64,000 nucleotides of DNA from Roseimaritima ulvae (GTDB taxonomy: Bacteria > Planctomycetota > Planctomycetia > Pirellulales > Pirellulaceae). Under the pieces are notes generated by a model. That model made no database searches. It worked only from the letters and a program-made list of their open reading frames with translations, and had not been told where the DNA came from. The translations under genes and the position numbers were made by a program. This document shows positions 33,613 through 43,678 of this stretch, in pieces; positions within the stretch are counted from its first letter, which is position 1, and every line of letters starts with the position of its first letter. The stretch spans positions 3,534,001 through 3,598,000 of the forward strand of contig NZ_CP042914.1 in the NCBI RefSeq assembly GCF_008065135.1, read 5' to 3'.

Positions 33613-36600
33613 CTAGATACGTTTGAGCATCTCGTTGGCGAGCTGACGCAAAGACTCGTCGCTCGTTCGTTTGGCGACCATTTCCAGAATCGCTTGGATC
33701 TGCGATTGGGCCTGTTGTTTGGCTCCGCCGTCGAGGATCAACATCGCTGCTACTCGCAACAAGGCACGATCGATTTCGTTCTGCAGTTCCGGGGTATCGC
33801 TTTCGATCGACAACGGGATCAACCAGCGGTCGGCTTGACGGCACACCTGTTCGCTGCGGCGCATCGCCTGGATCGTTTTTGTCCAAGGTTGCAGGGCGTC
33901 CAGAAGTCCGGTGATATCGGCCAGCGGGGGAGCGTGGGTTGATCCATCATGCAGCATGGCTTGCAGATGAGTCGTGGCGGATGCGGTGTCGGCGGCGCGA
34001 ATTGCCAGCGTCGCCAACAGGATTTCCGCGTTTTCTTTCTGGACGGATTTCCGCTTCACAATGGTGTTTCGCATCGCTTCGACCGATGCGTCATTGCGAA
34101 TCGACTCGGCCCACACTGCAGCCAAACTGCGCGGTGCAGGGAAATCGGTTGGATCCTGTTCCACATCGCGGCCGATCGTCGGCAGCACGTAAAGGACCAG
34201 TTCCTCGGGCTGATCCGCCGGCGCCATCAGCTCCAGCAGGTCGGCGTCGATAGAGGTGGTGGGCGGTGAGTTTTGCAGCAATTCCCTGGCACAGGAAATC
34301 GCCTCGGCAACTTTGCTAAAGTCCGTATTCGGTCGCTGCGTGGCGGGGTCCAGTGAGCTGTCCTGCTGGCTCAGCCAAATGCTCAGCACATCGTGCAGTG
34401 CGGCGAGGGCGAGCTCGGGTAGACCGCGACGAGCGGCGACGGTGGCCAGCGGAATTCGCGCATCAAGCGAGGTGGGCGAAGCGTCAGGCAGGCTTTCCAG
34501 CAAACGCGTCAGCACGGGCTGCACGGTGGTTAGAACGTCCGTTGATTCGGTCGCCAGCATGCGGTCGGCAATCACTATCGCGAGACTAAATTCCCGTTCC
34601 GACTCGGCGGTGGTCAACAGACGGGAAAGTAAGCGCAGGCCAGCCTCGCGGACGGTCGCTTGCTGGTCGTCGATGGCGACCGTTGCCACCGTCCACAGAT
34701 CCAGGATCGGCGGCGCGTCTGCGGACGGTGTGGGCGGTTGCGATGATTCGTCTTGGCTGCTGGGAAGTTGCTTCAAGATGCTGTTCACCGCTTCAGCCGC
34801 CTGGGGTTGCTCCAAAGCCATCGCGATCAGTGCTCGCAGGCCGCTGGCCGCCAAACGATCCGCCAAGGCATCACGCGGTTCGGCTTGCTCCAAGCGATCG
34901 ACCACGGCGTTCAGATCTTCATCCGCGTTGGGACCAGCGGCCAATTGCTTGACCGCAATCGCCGCCAGGGACGACTGCCAGACGGGCTGGTCCAATTCCG
35001 CCTGCAGGGGCGACAAATCCCATTGGCTGTCGGCAGCGGCGGCAAACGCATCTGTCAATAATGCGTGACAAGCCGCCGCGTCAAAATCCGGCGTGGGACG
35101 GACCGTGCCGTGCAGATAGGCCAGCGCGTCTTCGACGCGAAAGGCGTCCAGAGGACAATCCAGTTGTTGCAGACGCGAGGCCACCGCCGTGAGGCGTTGA
35201 TCGAGACGTTCGGCGGATAAGGCGGCCGCTAACGCGTCATCAAAATCTTTCAGCAACCATTGCCGCGCGGCCTGACGCTGGTCGTGCTTTTTCAAGTGCG
35301 AATACAGCCGGTTCCCCACTCCGCCGGCGGTCCAACGATAGGCTTCGGGCAAGTGGGGATCCTCGGCGGCCGCCCTGTACAGGGCTACGATCAGCGCTGA
35401 AGGCACGTCCTCGCGGGATTCGAGCAACTGGGCGGCCTGCCAGGCAAAGGGACCGCTCCACTGCGGCTGTTCCGCGGCCAACAGGCTGGATAGCGTTTCG
35501 TACGGTTCCTCGGGTGAAGACGACAGCAAAGCACGCACCGTGGTGGCGACGGGTAGGGCCGCCGGAGCGTCTTGCATCGCTTCGCAGCGTTCCAGCACGG
35601 TTTGCTTTAGCTTCGGTTGGCTGCGGACGGCGGCAACGATCGGCTGAAGGCTGCCGGTAAACCAACCATCCGCGTCGGGTTGTCCTTGATACCAAATAAT
35701 CGCATCAGAGCGGAAGGATTGCGGGTCGGAAAACAGTCGACGCAGCGCTGGCGCCGCAATGACCGCGGCTTGATCGCCCAACCGGTTGGACCGTCCCAGC
35801 TCCCGCAGCAAAGGTCCCAGCTGCGCCACGGAACTATTGACCAACAGTGAGGTCATGAATTCGCGGCCCCTGGCGGTGGGGCTTTCCACGCCGGCGGGGT
35901 CCAGATCCAGCAGGTCACGAAGAGCGTCGAAGGACAGGCCGGACAGGTCACACGCGGCCAATTGCTGAAAAGCTTCATCGCAGTGGCGAGTATTCTGTGC
36001 CGCCTGCACGAAGGGCGTGACGTGTTCCTCCATGGTTTGCGCATCGATGGCGAAGACGTTCAAGAAATGCTCAAACGCTGCGGGGAACTGTCGTCGAGCC
36101 GAACGATCTAGCCCAGCCTGCAGCTCCGCTACCGGGTCGCCGTGGATGGTCTGTTGAGCTCGCAGTGAGCGACGTCGCGCTTCACGCAGCGCCGTGGCCT
36201 TTTGCGTTTGTCCCAGCGCTGTGTACAGGTGCGCCAGTTGGTCGACGGTTTGCCAGGCATTCGGATTGTCTTGCCGCCGTCGTTCCAGGTACTGCACCAC
36301 ATCCATCAGCGCGTCCAGATCGGCCAGCCATTTGATCGCCTGCTGTTGCTCGCGAATCGTACCGCGCCGCAAGGCTTCGTAGGCAGCCTCCCGGGCAGCG
36401 CGGGGATTTTCGCCGTCGACGAAACGCTTCGCCGATTCGACGGCCGTCGGTCTATTCCGGGGGCGGGTATTGTCGACGAGAAACGCGTTGGCTTGTTCCT
36501 TAAGTCCCAACCGCATCAGTTGGCCGGTCACAATCCTCTTGGTTTTGCTGTCCAGCGGAATGTTTTGCAGCTGTTCGGCGGCATCGCGTCCGCTCGGCTT

Positions 36601-39600
36601 GTCGGACAAGTAGCTGGCCAGACGGAGCCGCGATAGTTGTTTTAAGCGAACCAAGACGGGAGCGGCGGGCTGAGCGAGTTCCAGTTGTTCGAGAGCCTCG
36701 GTCTGTCGTTGCAGCCGTTCGGCTTGGAGCGCAAAAGCGATGCGGAACTGCGCGTCTTGAGGAAAGCGTTCGATGCCCTGTCGCAGTAGTTCCAGAGATC
36801 GTTCTCGATCTGCCTGCCGAGCCCATTGTTGGTGGGCCGAAGCCAGGGCCAGCCGCAGCTTTTGTTCGTCTTCAGGGATCGCCGGATCGGCTGCCACCAG
36901 CAGTTGGTTCAATTTTGATCCAGACGGTTCGTCCAAAGTCAGCAGCAATCGCATCGTGGCCACCGACAACGGTCGCCCCAATAGCGGCGAAACTCGCATG
37001 GTGGTCGACGCGGAAGTGCTGATCGCCACACGGGCAAAGGGTTGGTCCCAACGCTGTTGGATTTGCGGTTGCAGCCGTTCTGCCGCGGCGCCGGCAGCCA
37101 GAATGGTGGTCAGAACGTTAAACGTTTGTTCGACCGTGCTGCCTGCGGTCGGTTTAGGCAATTGAGACAGCTGCAACGCCGCGTCGAGAATGGCCTGATG
37201 ATCGAGCGGATCGTCGGCCAAGACGTCGCGCAGCCAGCGTTGCCACTGCGGCAGTTGCGGCAGCAATCGATCGGTCTGACCGGTTTGGCTGGCCACCTGA
37301 ACGGCGGCGGCAATTCCCGTGATGTCCTTGGGATGCAAGGTTGATTGCACCAGGCGAAGGGCATCGTCCGGGCGACCGGCGGCCTTAAATTCGTTGGCAA
37401 CGGCAGCCAGGAATTCCGCCGGCTTGTCTTGAAAAATGTCTACCAAGGGCAACGAGAGTTGTTGTTCCAACCATTGCAGCTGAGTTTCATCGAAGGTCCA
37501 ACCGGCGGCGTTGGCGGCCCCACGCCATTGTGAGGAGAGCGCGTCGCGGCGATTGCCGACCACCCGAATCGCCGCCGTGCGAGCTCGCATGTCGCCCAGA
37601 GTGGCCAGATGACAGACCAGTGAAAAGACTTCGCGATGATCGGTGGAACGCAGCGACAGCGAGGCCGGCGGATGGATGTGGTAGTGGATCAGCGTGGTGA
37701 TATAAGCATCCCACAGTTTCCCGGTATCGGAGGACTGCAGCAGTTTGTCGAAGTCGACCGACTGTTGAAACAACGTCTTGCCTTGTTTCAGCCGATGGCG
37801 GGCGATCACGTACAGCGGCAAAGCCAGGTTGGTCAGACCGCCCGAATCGACTGCGGGCAGTTGCGGCAGCAGTTGCAACCATTCATCGCTCTGGACTGTG
37901 GCCATGTCGGCGATCTGCCGCATCGAAGCCAGGGTGGAATCGTCCAGCGGAGCGTTGTCCTGCCGGCGATCGAGCAACGCCTTGGCTAATTCCGCGGCCG
38001 ACTGATAGTCCTGTGCGTACAGCTGCAGAATAATCAAACGTAGCTGTACCGCCGTGGCGTGGGGATCGACAGTCAAGACTTGTTGGCAGGCAGTGCTTGC
38101 GGCGTCGACGTGTTTTGCCGCCGCCAGTGTATCGATGCCGCGTTGCACCGAATCCCATTGTTCCCCACGCGCGGATTGTTCCACGTAGCGGATCAGGTCG
38201 GGCAGACGGCGTGAGCGAATCAGCAAATCCAAATAAGCTTGTTCGGTGGGGACGCTGCGAGCGACCGCCAGCAGGTCTTCATAAAACGTCAACTGTTGCT
38301 CGACGTCTTCGGACAAGGCCGCCAGATGAATTAATTTCTGCAGCAGTTCGGAGTCGCGCGGTCGATCGATACGCAGCGGCGCGAGCGTCCGCAGGGCGGC
38401 GCCTGGGTTGCCGGTCACCTCATGCGCGATGGCGATTTGATGAGTAATACTTTCCGCATCGCCGAACCGGCTGGTCGGCTGCGAACGCAGGCGATCAAGC
38501 AGTTGTTCAATCCGCAGTTGGCGATCGTAAAGCGGTGCCAGAGCCGCCACTGCGTCGATTCTTAAGTCGCTCGAATCGACCGCCTCCCACTGCTGCCAAT
38601 GGACCTCGATGGCTTCGTCGGTGCGATAATCCGCCGCTAGACGCGAGCCCAACTGGCTCAGCACATCTGGATCTCGCGGCGAAAGACGCACCGCTTCACG
38701 CAGCGCCTGGTAACCGGTTTCGTTTTGCTGGGACTGAAAACACAGCTCCGCGTATTGCACCCAAAGCGCCGCGTTGTCCGGTTGAGCCTCGACCAACTGA
38801 CGGGCTAATTGGAGGGCGTCCTCACGCTGTCCCTCTTGCAGGTACAGGTCGATTACGCGGCGGAGCGAAGTTTGTCGAGTGCGAGGATCCACGTCGGCCA
38901 GCTTGCGCAGCATGGCGATTGCTTGCGAGGGACGCTGGGTTTGGACGTACAAATCGGCCGCTCGCCGCAGCAATTCGATTTCTTGGGGAGCGTGCTCCAG
39001 GGCGTCGGTGAGCACGGTTGTGGCGTCATGAGGACGGCCATCGGCGGCCAGTAGGGTGGCCAACTGCAGGGCGTCGAGCGGCGAGGCCTCTGCGCTGTCG
39101 ACGCGTTGTTGTGTTTCTTGTATCAATTCCGGCAGAGTTCCGGCGGCTTGCGCTAATTCGATGCGTTGTTGCCACAGCTGTTGCTGTTCGATGTCCGATT
39201 CGGCGATCGATTCCGCTTGCCGCCACTGAGCCAGGGCCTCGTTGAACCGTCGCGCTGCGATCAGTCGGCGGACAAACAGCAGCCGCTGCGGCAGGTTCAA
39301 ATCGAACTCGGCGGCTTTCGCCATCGCGTCCAGTGATTCGTCTTGCAGACCAAAGCCGGTCAGCACCTCGGCCAACCGCAGCAGCGAATCCCGATCGGGC
39401 TGGGGGCCCGCAGCGATGGAGTTCCAGGCCGTCAGCGCTTCTTCTCGCCGCCCGTTTTCAAAGAAAAACTTGCCTAGGTACTCGCGATATTGCGGATCGT
39501 CGGGCGCCAGTTCGATGGCGGCGCGGAACCGTGCTTCGGCTTGTTCTTGTTGACCGATGGAGGCCAACCGCTCGGCGACTTGAATTTGCGCCACCGGATC

Positions 39601-40863
39601 CTTGCTGCGTTGGGCAGCGTAGCGCAGCCAGATACGAGCGGCGGCAGCGCGTCGGGACGGCAAGGTTTGCGAGTCATCTTGCAACACCGCCGTGCCCCAC
39701 TGCAGCAAGTATTCCGCGTGGTCCGGCTGTTGTTCGGCCAGCACCGCGTACTGCTCGGCGACGCCCTTCCAGTCCTGACGACGCGCCAAAACTTCCACCA
39801 GAGCTTCGCGAACGGGAACCGAATCCGGGGATCGCTCCAGCAGCGAGCCGAGCGTTTTGGCGGCGGCCGCATACTGCTGCGACTGGCTTTGTGCCTGTCC
39901 CAGTCGCAATCCCAGATCGACATCTTCGGGAAACTGTTGAAACCGTGCGGCGTAGTACTGCGTCAGCTTTTCGTAACCTCCATCGGCCAGCAGCACGCTC
40001 TCGATTTCGCGCTGCACCTGTTCGTTCAGCCAGCTGCCCGGTCGGACCTGGGGTAACAGGGCTTGCAGATCGGCGAGCGCCTGATCGGCATCGCCCATTC
40101 GCAGTTTCAGGCGAGCGATATTCAGACGAACCGTGACGGCCTCCTGTGGGGAAGACGTGGCGGCCAATTGTTCGTAGCGATCGATGGCAGGCTGCAATCG
40201 TTGTTGGTCGACCATCAGTTGAGCAACTCGCCGCCATATACCGCGATCGTCGCCGAATTGTTGCTCCAGTTGCGACCACAATTGTTCTGCGTCGTCGTCT
40301 TGATTTTGCTGGTAGTACAGCTGGCCGAGCGCCAAGAAGATCGGCAGGGCTTCGGTCCGCGTCGGCTGCCGCTGCAAGGCGCGCTGCAGGGCCGCGGTGG
40401 CGGGTTGGATTTGGCCTTCGGCTTGCAACGCCGTGCCCAGCAGGAAACTGGCCATGGGGTCGTCGGGCAATTGTTGCTCGGCGTATTGTAGCGCTTCGAC
40501 CGCCGCGGCCGCCGCGCCACTGCGTTGCTGCAGCAAGCCGATCAGCAGCCAGCGATTGCCGGCGTTGGTATCGTCCTCGGCAGTGGGGGTCCATTCCGTA
40601 ATCTGTTCGTCCAGCGTTCCGGCGGTGGCGTGAAATGCGTACAGCCGATCCAGGGCGGTGCCGGGACGCGGGCGGCGGAGCAGCAATTGCGCGTAGCGAT
40701 CGGCCATCAGCCGTTGCCGCTGGGCGTCGGCTCCCTGGGCGGTGGTTTCCTGGGCGGTGGTTTCCTGGGCGGTGGTTTCCTGTGCAAAAACCCTCGACGC
40801 TGGGCCCATCACGGCGATCACGACGAGCCAGAAAACGAAAAATAGCGAAAGAGCAAAACGCAT
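33613..40863 (-). CDS. Giant secreted TPR-repeat protein
   Basis: Predicted 2,416-residue protein with a signal peptide (about 1-27, LSLFFVFWLVVIAVMGPASRVFA). Almost the whole chain is alpha-helical and rich in tetratricopeptide-like units, recognisable in the first 1,000 residues, for example LGQLYYQQNQDDDAEQLWSQ and YAELCFQSQQNETGYQALRE, and again around 1,330-1,400. The rest is more divergent helical repeat. Three exact QETTA copies follow the signal peptide, from a 15-bp tandem DNA repeat. Such proteins act as protein-binding scaffolds in the planctomycete periplasm or envelope; no enzyme motif is visible. The ATG at 40863 was chosen for the signal peptide; a frame extending to 41046 overlaps slyX. 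It is divergent from slyX and convergent with the gene at 32164. Confidence 0.88.
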   Translation of the reverse strand: MRFALSLFFVFWLVVIAVMGPASRVFAQETTAQETTAQETTAQGADAQRQRLMADRYAQLLLRRPRPGTALDRLYAFHATAGTLDEQITEWTPTAEDDTNAGNRWLLIGLLQQRSGAAAAAVEALQYAEQQLPDDPMASFLLGTALQAEGQIQPATAALQRALQRQPTRTEALPIFLALGQLYYQQNQDDDAEQLWSQLEQQFGDDRGIWRRVAQLMVDQQRLQPAIDRYEQLAATSSPQEAVTVRLNIARLKLRMGDADQALADLQALLPQVRPGSWLNEQVQREIESVLLADGGYEKLTQYYAARFQQFPEDVDLGLRLGQAQSQSQQYAAAAKTLGSLLERSPDSVPVREALVEVLARRQDWKGVAEQYAVLAEQQPDHAEYLLQWGTAVLQDDSQTLPSRRAAAARIWLRYAAQRSKDPVAQIQVAERLASIGQQEQAEARFRAAIELAPDDPQYREYLGKFFFENGRREEALTAWNSIAAGPQPDRDSLLRLAEVLTGFGLQDESLDAMAKAAEFDLNLPQRLLFVRRLIAARRFNEALAQWRQAESIAESDIEQQQLWQQRIELAQAAGTLPELIQETQQRVDSAEASPLDALQLATLLAADGRPHDATTVLTDALEHAPQEIELLRRAADLYVQTQRPSQAIAMLRKLADVDPRTRQTSLRRVIDLYLQEGQREDALQLARQLVEAQPDNAALWVQYAELCFQSQQNETGYQALREAVRLSPRDPDVLSQLGSRLAADYRTDEAIEVHWQQWEAVDSSDLRIDAVAALAPLYDRQLRIEQLLDRLRSQPTSRFGDAESITHQIAIAHEVTGNPGAALRTLAPLRIDRPRDSELLQKLIHLAALSEDVEQQLTFYEDLLAVARSVPTEQAYLDLLIRSRRLPDLIRYVEQSARGEQWDSVQRGIDTLAAAKHVDAASTACQQVLTVDPHATAVQLRLIILQLYAQDYQSAAELAKALLDRRQDNAPLDDSTLASMRQIADMATVQSDEWLQLLPQLPAVDSGGLTNLALPLYVIARHRLKQGKTLFQQSVDFDKLLQSSDTGKLWDAYITTLIHYHIHPPASLSLRSTDHREVFSLVCHLATLGDMRARTAAIRVVGNRRDALSSQWRGAANAAGWTFDETQLQWLEQQLSLPLVDIFQDKPAEFLAAVANEFKAAGRPDDALRLVQSTLHPKDITGIAAAVQVASQTGQTDRLLPQLPQWQRWLRDVLADDPLDHQAILDAALQLSQLPKPTAGSTVEQTFNVLTTILAAGAAAERLQPQIQQRWDQPFARVAISTSASTTMRVSPLLGRPLSVATMRLLLTLDEPSGSKLNQLLVAADPAIPEDEQKLRLALASAHQQWARQADRERSLELLRQGIERFPQDAQFRIAFALQAERLQRQTEALEQLELAQPAAPVLVRLKQLSRLRLASYLSDKPSGRDAAEQLQNIPLDSKTKRIVTGQLMRLGLKEQANAFLVDNTRPRNRPTAVESAKRFVDGENPRAAREAAYEALRRGTIREQQQAIKWLADLDALMDVVQYLERRRQDNPNAWQTVDQLAHLYTALGQTQKATALREARRRSLRAQQTIHGDPVAELQAGLDRSARRQFPAAFEHFLNVFAIDAQTMEEHVTPFVQAAQNTRHCDEAFQQLAACDLSGLSFDALRDLLDLDPAGVESPTARGREFMTSLLVNSSVAQLGPLLRELGRSNRLGDQAAVIAAPALRRLFSDPQSFRSDAIIWYQGQPDADGWFTGSLQPIVAAVRSQPKLKQTVLERCEAMQDAPAALPVATTVRALLSSSPEEPYETLSSLLAAEQPQWSGPFAWQAAQLLESREDVPSALIVALYRAAAEDPHLPEAYRWTAGGVGNRLYSHLKKHDQRQAARQWLLKDFDDALAAALSAERLDQRLTAVASRLQQLDCPLDAFRVEDALAYLHGTVRPTPDFDAAACHALLTDAFAAAADSQWDLSPLQAELDQPVWQSSLAAIAVKQLAAGPNADEDLNAVVDRLEQAEPRDALADRLAASGLRALIAMALEQPQAAEAVNSILKQLPSSQDESSQPPTPSADAPPILDLWTVATVAIDDQQATVREAGLRLLSRLLTTAESEREFSLAIVIADRMLATESTDVLTTVQPVLTRLLESLPDASPTSLDARIPLATVAARRGLPELALAALHDVLSIWLSQQDSSLDPATQRPNTDFSKVAEAISCARELLQNSPPTTSIDADLLELMAPADQPEELVLYVLPTIGRDVEQDPTDFPAPRSLAAVWAESIRNDASVEAMRNTIVKRKSVQKENAEILLATLAIRAADTASATTHLQAMLHDGSTHAPPLADITGLLDALQPWTKTIQAMRRSEQVCRQADRWLIPLSIESDTPELQNEIDRALLRVAAMLILDGGAKQQAQSQIQAILEMVAKRTSDESLRQLANEMLKRI

Positions 40864-40977
40864 GCGTCGGGGCGGGGGGCAGGAGGGGATTGTCAGCAGG
40901 GCAGGACGCAGTAAAAGTACGGTCACTATATTGTATCCGCCCCGTTCCTCCCACACTCCGACAAGAAAGTCCGCCCG

Positions 40978-41190
40978 GTGTCCGACGCAGATCGCATTAC
41001 CGAACTGGAAATCCAGCTGGCCCATCAACAGCGGATTACCGAGCAATTAAATGAAGTCCTGACCGAGCAGAACAAGGTCATCGACGGCCTCACGCGACGT
41101 CTTCAAGCCCTCGACAATCAAGTCCGGCAATTGCGAGAGCGACCGCAAGCCGAACCCGACATGCTGGACGAGAAGCCACCGCACTACTAG
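40978..41190 (+). CDS. slyX: SlyX-like coiled-coil protein
   Basis: Predicted 70-residue protein with a GTG start (VSDADRITELEIQLAHQQR) followed by a heptad-rich coiled coil and the C-terminal PPHY characteristic of SlyX. Function in the cell is not established. It is divergent from the giant TPR gene, 114 bp away, and is followed by a long inverted repeat before the convergent transporter gene. Confidence 0.85.
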   Translation: MSDADRITELEIQLAHQQRITEQLNEVLTEQNKVIDGLTRRLQALDNQVRQLRERPQAEPDMLDEKPPHY

Positions 41191-41227
41191 CGGCTCTGCC
41201 TGAAAACCGGTTGCCCCTCCCCCTAAC

Positions 41228-41302
41228 CCCCTCCCCCAAATATTTCGCGTTATGAATCTTGGGTGATAGAAGACTTAGTGCGCGAAATATTCGGGGGAGG
41301 GG
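41228..41302. terminator. Inverted repeat between slyX and the transporter genes
   Basis: Arms at 41228-41249 and 41281-41302 pair over 21 of 22 positions (inner end ATATTTCGCG / CGCGAAATAT), with a 31-base loop. It lies between convergent genes. It could be a bidirectional terminator or a dispersed repeat. Confidence 0.6.
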
Positions 41303-41330
41303 GGACCGGAATTCGCTCGCCTCCCAGCGA

Positions 41331-42494
41331 TCAGAACAGGCTGGCCGGGTCGGCGTTATACAATTTCCGCAGGGCCAGCAGGCCGCTGACCAAACACATG
41401 AGGATGGTCAGGATCAGAACCATGCCGATGCGGGAAGCATCCAACAGCATCGGCAGACCGACCGCCCATTGCAGCAGCTGGAACAGCGCCCAGCTGACCA
41501 GCAGGGCCGGCACGAAGCCGATCAGCGACAGATACAGCGACTGCCGCACGACCAAGCCTAGAAAGAAGCGGTTGGGGTAGCCCATTGCCTTGAGCGTGGC
41601 GAATTCGGGCATGGCGTCGTGGATGCTGGTGAACAGGATCTGGTAGCAGATGATCACGCCCACGGCAAAGCCCATCAGGGACCCGACAAAAAAGATCATC
41701 CCAATCGGAGTTTGTTTTCCCCAAAAGTCGATTTCCCGCTGCACGATTTGTTCGCGGGTCATGACCTGCCAGATACCAGGACGGTAGTCCTGCAGGCGAG
41801 CGGCCACGGCATGCGGGTCCGCGCCGCGGCGCAAGCGAATCAGGCCCAGGTCGACTTGTTGTAAGGGAGCTCCGCGGCCGCGGAAGGCGAAGTAGCGGGC
41901 AAAGTTGTCTTGGCTCATTAGGAGCGAGCCATCATTGGCAAAGTCGGTGCCGATTTTGATCGTGCCGGTAATGTCCAGGTTGCGGTCGAGCAGCTCAATC
42001 GGTTGTTGATACAGCTCGGTGGGGTGATTGATTGCAAACTCGTAGATCTGCCGCGTGCTGCGGTCCAACAGTGCGGTTTCCGGGCCCTGCAGCCGATCTA
42101 GTTGCGCATTGATTTCTTCGTCCAGAAACAGGCCCGGTTCCAGGGGCACGGCGATCACGCGAATCGGTCGTCGCTTTTCGCCAACCACGCGGATCTGTGC
42201 GCGTTCGCGTTCGATATACAGCGGCGCGACGTGCACGACGTCTGGATCGGTGGCCGCTTGCTGCAACAGGTCCAGCGAAAAGTACTGTTCGCTGGGCAGC
42301 GAGTAACGGGCGGCACTGATCGCCACCAGGTCGGTGTTCAGCATCCGCACCATTTGCACCGGGCTGTCCAGCAAGGCGTTGCGAAAGCCGTTTTGCATGA
42401 ACATCAGCACCACGGCAAAACCAACTCCCGCGGCGCCCAGTAGTAGGCGTCGCCAATCGGCAGTCAGGTTTTTCCAGGCAAGCGGAGTGCGCAT
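41331..42494 (-). CDS. DevC-type ABC transporter permease, second copy
   Basis: Predicted 387-residue FtsX-like permease of the DevC/MacB type. One N-terminal helix (WRRLLLGAAGVGFAVVLMFMQ) is followed by a large extracytoplasmic domain and three helices at the C-terminus (MIFFVGSLMGFAVGVIICYQI, then IHDAMPEFATLKAMGYPNRF coupling segment and two more). DevBCA-type exporters form a MacB-like pump with an adaptor; the substrate is unknown. It follows the paralogous permease gene by 8 bp and ends the adaptor-permease-permease operon. Having two unequal permeases suggests a heterodimer. Confidence 0.9.
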   Translation of the reverse strand: MRTPLAWKNLTADWRRLLLGAAGVGFAVVLMFMQNGFRNALLDSPVQMVRMLNTDLVAISAARYSLPSEQYFSLDLLQQAATDPDVVHVAPLYIERERAQIRVVGEKRRPIRVIAVPLEPGLFLDEEINAQLDRLQGPETALLDRSTRQIYEFAINHPTELYQQPIELLDRNLDITGTIKIGTDFANDGSLLMSQDNFARYFAFRGRGAPLQQVDLGLIRLRRGADPHAVAARLQDYRPGIWQVMTREQIVQREIDFWGKQTPIGMIFFVGSLMGFAVGVIICYQILFTSIHDAMPEFATLKAMGYPNRFFLGLVVRQSLYLSLIGFVPALLVSWALFQLLQWAVGLPMLLDASRIGMVLILTILMCLVSGLLALRKLYNADPASLF

Positions 42495-42502
42495 TTCGAA
42501 AT

Positions 42503-43678
42503 CTAAAACAGGTTCGCCGGTTCAGCTTTGGAGAGTTTGCGAAGCGCGATCAGACCCGCGGCGCTACACATCAGGATCGACAGCACGGCCACCAACACGA
42601 CGCGTTCGCCCGTCATGCGGATCGGAACGCCGGCAAACTGCGAGGTCACGGCGTACAGTCCCAGGGCGACCAACAGCGCCGGTGGCAGCGCGATCAGCGC
42701 CAGCATCGCCGCTTGCGACAGCAGGACTTTGCCCAGGAACCGATTGGAGTAGCCGATCGCTTTGAGCGTCGCGTATTCGGGCAGGTGAGCCAATACGTCG
42801 GCGGCCAGTACCATGTAGCAGATGACGCCGCCCACGATCACCGCCAGCGCAACGCCCATGGCAAAAATGATTCCGATCGGCGTTTCGGTATACCATCGCC
42901 GGCGTTCTCGCTGCATCGCCTGTTCGACCGACAGGACTTCGCTTTCGGACGCTTCACCGCCCATCTGTGCCAGCGCCGCTTCGACGGATTGCCGCGTTTG
43001 CTCCAGTGGTACGCCGGGTCGGTTGCGGACCAACAGCATCGAAACGCGATCGGGATCGGCTCTTGGTGCGATCCGCAAAAAGCCTTCGCGGCTGGTTACG
43101 ATCTGGCCATTGGCGGCCAGCCCCGTGCCCATTTCAAAGGTTCCGGCGATCCGCACGCGTTTGCCCAGGGCGGCGGTAGTGCGTCCCACGTCGGCGGACG
43201 AAAACGTGCGCCCGTCGACCGGCCCCAGGTCGGCCCTACTGGTGCGGTCGATCAACACATGATCGGGATGCATCAGCAGCGGCAGTTGACGAGTCACCTC
43301 GGGCAATTGCAGCGGACTGTCGTGAATGTCCACTCCCATTACGGCGACGACGCGAAACTCATGATCGTTTGGGTTCTGCCACGACGTTACGCTCAGATCC
43401 AACACCTGGACCGCGGCAACTTCGGGCAGCACCGCAAGACGGTGTTCGATGTCGCGGGGAATCGAACGCGGGTCGTAGGCGTGCAGGTACTGCGGCGAGC
43501 GGACGACCAGGTCACAGGGCAAACGTTCGTAGACGTTGTTGGCCGTATCGCCGACGGCGCCTAGGAATCCCAATTGCATGAACATCAACAAGATGGCAAA
43601 CGCGATCCCGCCGATCGACACGATCGTTCGCGCCGGCTGATGCGTCAGGTTCTTCCATGCCAGGGGCGTGCGGTTCAT
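42503..43678 (-). CDS. DevC-type ABC transporter permease, first copy
   Basis: Predicted 391-residue FtsX-like permease, paralogous to the gene at 41331 (both open with TPLAWKNLT and end in LRKLYNADPASLF / LRKLSKAEPANLF). One helix near the N-terminus, a large extracytoplasmic domain, and three C-terminal helices are visible, with the HLPEYATLKAIGYSNRF coupling segment. The ATG at 43678 overlaps the stop of the upstream adaptor gene (TGATG), so the two are translationally coupled. The ATPase partner is encoded divergently at 44972. Confidence 0.9.
   Translation of the reverse strand: MNRTPLAWKNLTHQPARTIVSIGGIAFAILLMFMQLGFLGAVGDTANNVYERLPCDLVVRSPQYLHAYDPRSIPRDIEHRLAVLPEVAAVQVLDLSVTSWQNPNDHEFRVVAVMGVDIHDSPLQLPEVTRQLPLLMHPDHVLIDRTSRADLGPVDGRTFSSADVGRTTAALGKRVRIAGTFEMGTGLAANGQIVTSREGFLRIAPRADPDRVSMLLVRNRPGVPLEQTRQSVEAALAQMGGEASESEVLSVEQAMQRERRRWYTETPIGIIFAMGVALAVIVGGVICYMVLAADVLAHLPEYATLKAIGYSNRFLGKVLLSQAAMLALIALPPALLVALGLYAVTSQFAGVPIRMTGERVVLVAVLSILMCSAAGLIALRKLSKAEPANLF

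Noticed and set aside
40978-41046. Extension of the giant TPR frame upstream to 41046.
   Set aside because: It overlaps the divergent slyX gene; the ATG at 40863 gives a signal peptide and is the likelier start.
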